Positions 19,244 through 24,359 of a DNA stretch of 24,359 nucleotides are shown in pieces. Position 1 is the stretch's first letter. The number at the start of each line of letters is the position of its first letter. The stretch covers positions 1 through 24,359 of the forward strand of contig NAVB01000637.1 of assembly GCA_002179805.1 (NCBI GenBank), read 5' to 3'. This stretch comes from Acanthamoeba lenticulata. Its lineage: Eukaryota > Discosea > Longamoebia > Acanthamoebidae. The translations under genes were made by a program, and so were the position numbers. Below the pieces are notes generated by a model. It was not told where the DNA came from, did no database searches, and saw only the letters and a list, made by a program, of their open reading frames with translations.

Positions 19244-20973
19244 TCAATCGTAGATCTTGGTTGGAACGGGTGGTAGCGAGTAGGCAGGACCAAGGCGCTT
19301 CTTCAGCAACTCCAATACTTGTAGAGAGTATTGGTCAGCCAGTGAGTGGTCCTCCATCTGTTCGCAGCCTCGTGAGTTGGTTCAAACAAACAAACACAAA
19401 CAACAGCGATTCACGTAACCATGGTGTCATTCGTAATGCGACCATCATCTGATCGCGAGTAGCTAACGTAGTGATTCAACCTCACATCTGGGTTGCGGTC
19501 AGTGGTCAGAACCAACCACCAACTTCCACAGCTTCAGGTACCATTGGATTCAAAGCGGCCCCGCCGAATTCCCTCACCTGCACTCCGATGTACAACCCAC
19601 ATTGAGGCTTTATTGTTCCTCATGAGCAGCTTTGGTCGCCTTGGACAAGGCTCCACGGCTCTGTTGTCGTTTGTTAACGCATTGACAGCACCGTGAGAGT
19701 GGTACATGGGGTGGTGTACCGCTCCCGCTGCACATCAAAAATGAGGCCGGTTTTGAGGCCCTCAAACCCACGTTGACTAAAGTGACAGTTCCAGAGCTGG
19801 ATCACGTTCTCCTTTACTTTTTGTTGGAGGAGAGCAGTAATTGTTTTATCTGATCCAAGCAAGTTTAGTGAAATCCCAAGCACCACCACAAGGGCACCTA
19901 CGTACTTCTGCCTTGGGACTCCCAGACATACTCATCGGTGTCGCTCAGCAACGTCCACTTATATGATGGTCTTCCGTACACATGCAAGCAATGATTTACT
20001 GCAATAAACTGATGCAGCACATACGGCTTGTTGGGATAAGGCTTGTTCCTGTGAGGCTGTGGTTAGCGACCAACCGCCATTACGGGTTTTAACGTACCAG
20101 TTCACCAGCGTGAGGAGACCAGCCAAGATATAAGGCTCCAACTGCTGTTGTGCAGCAGAGCCATTGATTTCTGAGAAGTAGACGAAGAAGTGCTCCACAC
20201 CCACCAATAGATGATACTCGATCCAGGTAGGAAGCGTATCGGCTTCTTCCTGTTTCCAGATTTTAGTGCAAATGCACAGAAACCCCTTGAGGCCTGCACG
20301 GCTCGAGCCATTGGATATCAACCGTCGCATGGCAACTTGTGTTGAGAGCGGCACTTTGGCCACCTCCAGTGCTGGTGTTGGGTCTTGCTCTTGTGCAAGG
20401 CACGAGGATCCGTTGACCAAAGGCCGGCTGAAGAGCACCGTGCGAGAGACAACATCCCGGAGCTGGGCGACCGAGCCATTACCCAGTTTGCCAAACGGGC
20501 ACGAGAGCATGACACCTCGGGTATGAGGCGAGGGGCTTGTGGTCAGTATGGCGGGCACGAACTTTTTCTGGCCTGCACCAGCTCGACCAAAGTCGCAGTA
20601 AAAGCAGGTGTTGGACACAACGCCAGTACCCAGGAGCAGAAGAGCTCTGCGAAAGGTTGAAGCGCTTAGACCAAGAGCAATCTCACTTGAGGGGGGGGGG
20701 GCAGAGAGTTGGCGCGCACCGTTCACTTTCCGTGTCAAGATCAAGGATAGCGTCGGAGATGCTTATGTTTGTGTTCCTCACTCTCTGGAGGTCGAGGGAT
20801 GAACCCTGCCTGCTGGGAGAGGCTGGCGTGTGTGTAGGCAGCAGGTCATAAACAATAGGCCCCACAGCATCGGAATCCTCGCGCAAGTTGAACAACAGCC
20901 CGCCGCCAAGGACGAATGCGGCCAGCACCAGGAGAAGGACGACCACCCTCAAAGGCCTCAGCTCCGTCACCAT
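19244..20973 (-). CDS. Type II membrane glycosyltransferase, family 92 (DUF23)
   Basis: A model of seven exons on the minus strand joins in phase: 20973-20782, 20561-20098, 20048-19906, 19816-19720, 19660-19578, 19487-19420 and 19357-19244, about 386 residues. An N-terminal signal anchor (LRVVVLLLVLAAFVLGGG) suggests a Golgi type II protein. GT92 marks are FLCICTKIWKQEEADTLPTW, then IEYHLLVGVEHFFVYFSE, and the metal-binding DxD in LLSDTDEYVW (D255, D257). Downstream are FSQRGFEGLKTGL, RPKLLMRNNKASMWVVH and the HY motif in LNHYVSYSRSD. The family includes the C. elegans GALT-1 galactosyltransferase; the substrate here is unknown. The first junction is least sure. The best donor by consensus (GTGAGA just after an 11-base C run) leaves the wrong phase, so I used a GTGAGG donor at 20781 with an acceptor at 20562. 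Confidence 0.85.
20691..20701 (+). repeat. 11-base G homopolymer at a doubtful exon-intron boundary
   Basis: An uninterrupted run of eleven G (C on the coding strand of the GT92 gene). If coding, it reads CPPPL and ends at a GTGAGA donor in a phase that does not fit the next exon. An indel here would change that. Confidence 0.9.
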
Positions 20974-21129
20974 GGCAGCTGGCCTTTACGCCCTTCTTCT
21001 TCCGAGAAGACGACCTCACAACTTCGCTGGTCTTAATGTTTGGTAACCATTACCTAAAAGAGCAAATCAAAGAACGGTGTACCGGAGTTCTGCCTTGATC
21101 AAAATTGATTTTTCTAATTATTATTTTTT

Positions 21130-21135
21130 TTTATT
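21130..21135 (-). terminator. Poly(A) signal AATAAA (minus) of the DEAD-box gene
   Basis: On the minus strand AATAAA begins 11 bases after the TAG stop at 21148-21146. The 172-base gap to the next minus-strand gene holds an A/T-rich stretch and nothing else recognisable. Confidence 0.6.
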
Positions 21136-21145
21136 GTTGAGTCAA

Positions 21146-24100
21146 CTACGCCGCCAACTCAAGCATGCTCGCAGGCAGTTCTTCCATGCTCACCCCAAGC
21201 GAGGTGGACGTATCCGTCATCGTCTGCCGGTCGTCTGTCGTGACAAAGTTGATCACCACACCTGCCCGGCCGAACGTACAACACCTCCCGGCCCTGTTTA
21301 TTCACATCACACACATTACATACACATTACATACGACAGCAGGTGTCAGCAACATGTGCATAAAAAAATTAAAATAAAAAATGCTTAAAATTGTGATGCG
21401 ATCTTGCGTACCGATGCACATAGGTCTCGGGGGTCCTGGGCAGGTCGTAGTTCAACACGAGGTTAACATTGAAGGTCCGAACGCCAATGGCCAGAAGGTC
21501 ATTCGTGATCAAGATCCGCGACTTCCCAGCGACAAACTCCCTGGAGAAGGAGGAGCACGATGGTGAGTTGTCCACCATCGCGATGATCCGGGGTTGGTTG
21601 GTTGGTGTGCATACAGGATGATCAGATCACGGCTGTTCTGATCAAGGTTGCCGTGGACGCTTGTGCCTGGGAAGGACGCTTCCACCAGCTTCTGCGTCAG
21701 CCAATCCACCTTTCGCTTCGTGGTGCAGAAGATGATCACCTGCAAGAAGCACAACAAAAAGAAGAAAAAGAAAAAGAAATAGAAAAGTAAGAACGAGAAG
21801 AGCGGACGACAAGGAGGGCCACGCACGCACCTGGCTGAAGGCGATCCCATCAAGGAGGTCGAGGAGCGTCTCAAACTTCCACTGCTCGCGCTCGACGTCG
21901 ACGTAGTAGTGGCGGCCTTCCTCGAGCATCCACTCCGTCCGTGGCAGCGTCACCGACAGCAGCGGCCGCTTCCGGTTCTTGTCCGTTGCCGCCGTCGCCG
22001 TCGCCACCGACGCGGCCTTTGACGCCGCCGCCGGTCCTTGGGGACCTCCGCCGGAACCACCAGAGAAGGGCATGAACATGGGCTCGTCCTCGGCCGGCAG
22101 ATGCTCTGCGACCTCTTCGTCCTCTTCGTCGTCCTTGTCGTCGGCGCGCGCGTTGACGTGATCTAGGGACCAGCTGGAGAGGAGGGCCTCGCCGTCCGCG
22201 GTCCGCCGCCAGAGCCGCCGGCGATGCGCGAGCCACTTCTGGCTGCCGCCCAGGGAGCAGGTCGAGGCGACGACCAGTTGCGGCTGCGCATGGCGGAGGT
22301 AGGTCTCGCACAGCTCCTCGATGGCGTCGCCCTGGCTGTCGTTTTGGTCAAAGAAGCATGTGGCGTCGTCCACCACGAGCATGGCCAGGTCCTTCAGGTA
22401 CAGGGCTTTCCTCCTTTGTGGGCAAACAGACAAAGGAATGTGAGGCAGGCCACGCATGACGCAGGAGAGAGCGCCGAGTGGGGGGGGACGTACTTGGCCA
22501 TGTCCGCGATGCGCCCGATGCTGCCGATGACGACCATCGGGCCGCGCTTGAGAGCTCGCACGTCGCCTCTGGGAGAAAGAGCAATTTTGTAAATATTTTG
22601 TAATCTTTTGGAAATTTGAAAAATGAAGGCTTCAACGTACATGACTGAGGCGCCGCCCATCAGGCAGTGGCTCACGACGACTTCCGCATTCCGATTGGAC
22701 GTCGTCTTCAGCTGCGCCGCACAGGCGTTGGCAACGTTTTGGCTCAGCCCTTCAAAGGCCCGGTGCATCTGCTGTGCGGCCTCTCTCGTCGCTGTGATCA
22801 CCAGCACCATCGGGTTGCGCTTATATCGCCAGGCAGGCGCCGCTTCTTCTTCTTCTTCTCCTTCTCCTTCCTTCTTCTTCTCCGCCGAGGTTCGTTGCAG
22901 CGCCTCCTCGTGCTCGGCGCGCCACAGGGCAGCGACCCGCTGCATGGCTCCCACGACCAGGGCCGCGCTCTTGCCGCAGGCCGGCGGTGCCTGGAAGAAG
23001 ACGTCCCAGCCCGCGGCGATGGCCGGCAGCACGCGCGCCTGCACGCTCGACGGGCGCTCGAACCCGTAGGTATAGACGTCGCGCAACGCGGCGATCTCGA
23101 CGGCGGCCTTTTGCTCGCTATCGGTCGTGTAGGCCGTGAGGGTTTCTTCGTTCCACAGGTCGTCAAACGACTGCAGCGGCTCCGGCGGTCGCGCGCTGTT
23201 GGCCGCCTGCACTTGCGCGCCGCCAGCGGGCGCCGAGACGAAACGCACGACCAAGCGGCTCCGTTCACGGACGACCTCGCCAGGCTGCCCAGCGTCGTCG
23301 GGCAGCCAATGCAGGTGCACGCGCGCCGACGCAGCGTCGCTGAGGAGGAACGCCAGAAGCAGCCGACGGCGAGCGGGATCGAGGCCCGCGGCTTCCGCGC
23401 CGCTCGAGTGCAATCGTCTGACGACGAAGCCATCGAACGAGCTCAGCGCGCGTTCCAACGGGAGACACCAGAGACCGTCGTGGCCGCGAGACGGCCCTGA
23501 CGAGGCTGCGCTGCTCCGCTGTTTGGCCTCGCGCCGCCGCATGAGGCTCGCCCACTGGCCGAGCCATTGAAGCAGCTGCGCTTGGTCAGCCTCCTCCATG
23601 TCTTTGTCACAAGCGGCATCCGACGATGGGATGGCATAGGCGATGTCGCTGTTGTGGCCGTCCACCGGTGTTTGATGCTGGTGCTGGAGCCAACCGTCCC
23701 TCACGAGACGGTCCAGCACGAGGCTTGGCGGCACGTCGACGCGCTGGAGGAGGACCTGCTGGACCAGGACGGCCAACAGGGCGCGCAAGTTCGATGGCCT
23801 GCTGGCCGTGGCCGCGAGGGCAGTCCACCACCGCTCGAGCTTGTGCGTTGTGTCGTCGTCGAGGGAGGACGAAGACGAGGACGAGGATGACGTCGAGCGA
23901 GCAGGAGGCGACTCTGCTTCGGGATAGGCGATGACGTCGCTGCTGGCCGAGCTGTTGTCGAGGCGCTGAAGAACGAGGCCACGAGACACGAGCCAGCACA
24001 AAACAGACTCGAGAGACACCGGGCAGAGAACGAGAACGCCGCAAAGCCCGCGCAGGGCGTTCTCCAGCTTCCTCGTCTTGCGCGGCAGCTTCGCCGGGTC

Positions 24101-24178
24101 CTGCGCCGTCAACCACGACTTGACCCTTTTCACAGCAGCTTCCATCACGCCGTCATCTATCGTAATTGATCGTTCCAT
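21146..24178 (-). CDS. DEAD-box helicase relative with degenerate motifs and long N-terminal extension
   Basis: Six exons on the minus strand join in phase: 24178-22641, 22568-22494, 22413-21831, 21739-21615, 21540-21412 and 21284-21146, giving 862 residues. The first in-frame ATG ([10 protein letters not shown]) is used. Residues 1 to about 340 are a helical, Ser-rich extension I do not recognise. The two RecA-like domains follow. The Q-motif region is [15 protein letters not shown]. Motif I is APPACGKS (about 396-403). Motif Ia is ATREA, the TPGR position is SIGR, motif II is VDDAT (553-556) instead of DEAD, and the SAT position is STC. Motif IV is [10 protein letters not shown] (733 on). 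Motif V is [10 protein letters not shown] (786-795). Motif VI is [12 protein letters not shown] (814-825), and the end is [10 protein letters not shown] ... SMEELPASM, as in eIF4A. An acidic insert of about 100 residues ([12 protein letters not shown]) splits the region after motif III. The fold and the Walker GKS are kept, but many catalytic motifs deviate, so ATPase or helicase activity is doubtful. eIF4A/DBP5 is the nearest known type. Confidence 0.9.
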
Positions 24179-24359
24179 CTTCTCTTCTTTCGGTCGTTGT
24201 GTCACGGCGGCTGTCTCTGAAGAAGGCGTATTCCTTGTTCGGGTTGTTGTAATGGTTCAGCGTGCCGTTCAACCTTCATTCCACCAAACCTTGTTTTATT
24301 CTTCTATTCTTATTCTTTCTTTTTTAATTTATCGATGTTTCTTTCTTTCTTTATTCAAA
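24179..24359. promoter_or_regulatory. Upstream region of the DEAD-box-like gene, pyrimidine-rich
   Basis: These 181 bases precede the minus-strand start. The outer half is strongly T/C-rich on the plus strand and ends with three TTTC units (24338-24349). A minus-strand AATAAA at 24350-24355 could be the end signal of a gene beyond the right edge; this is a guess. Confidence 0.35.

Noticed and set aside
22667..23500. 277-codon plus-strand ORF
   Set aside because: Opposite strand of the DEAD-box-like gene, which has clear motifs on the minus strand; the plus product is Arg/Leu-rich and featureless.
1..24359. CRISPR array, insertion sequence, prophage or bacterial gene cluster
   Set aside because: No spaced direct repeats, transposase or integrase, or Shine-Dalgarno-led operons; dense spliceosomal introns show a eukaryotic nuclear genome.

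Overview
The window looks like nuclear DNA of an Acanthamoeba-type amoebozoan. Coding exons are short and GC-rich. They are cut by many small introns of about 40-220 bases, mostly GT...AG and often T-rich. There are no bacterial operons or Shine-Dalgarno sites. AATAAA signals lie just past several stop codons. The gene content (Frizzled/Smoothened-like receptor, GT92 transferase, CDC123-like ATP-grasp, SANT and DEAD-box proteins) is eukaryotic. All exon models were built by hand from splice sites and reading phase. No transcript or database was consulted.

Layout, left to right. A family-4-type glycosyltransferase lies on the minus strand and runs off the left edge (55-1426). A T-rich divergent intergenic region follows (1427-1947). 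Next is a secreted, mucin-stalked, single-pass surface protein (1948-4204, 6 exons). The centrepiece is a 1280-residue, 10-exon protein (4456-9057). It fuses an MJ1316/DUF504 RNA-end domain, an endonuclease/exonuclease/phosphatase (EEP) domain, a 2H phosphoesterase-like domain and a canonical-type poly(A) polymerase module. Then comes an 18-exon Frizzled/Smoothened-like 7-TM receptor with a ten-cysteine CRD (9359-12983). A helical-repeat protein resembling the IFRD family follows (13178-15866); its 3' splicing is unresolved.

The right half holds a minus-strand AT-hook plus SANT protein that resembles the centromere factor M18BP1/KNL2 (16114-17501). It diverges across 106 bases from a CDC123/D123-like ATP-grasp gene (17608-19138). 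That gene converges on a GT92 glycosyltransferase (19244-20973, minus). A DEAD-box helicase relative with nearly every catalytic motif altered ends the window (21146-24178, minus).

The genes do not form one pathway. Two touch RNA metabolism (the four-domain end-processing protein and the degenerate DEAD-box protein), two are glycosyltransferases, two are cell-surface proteins, one is probably a chromatin/centromere factor and one probably acts in translation-factor assembly. The observations most worth follow-up are the RNA-repair-like fusion, the M18BP1/KNL2-like gene, the degenerate helicase, and the Frizzled-like receptor with an altered KTxxxW motif.
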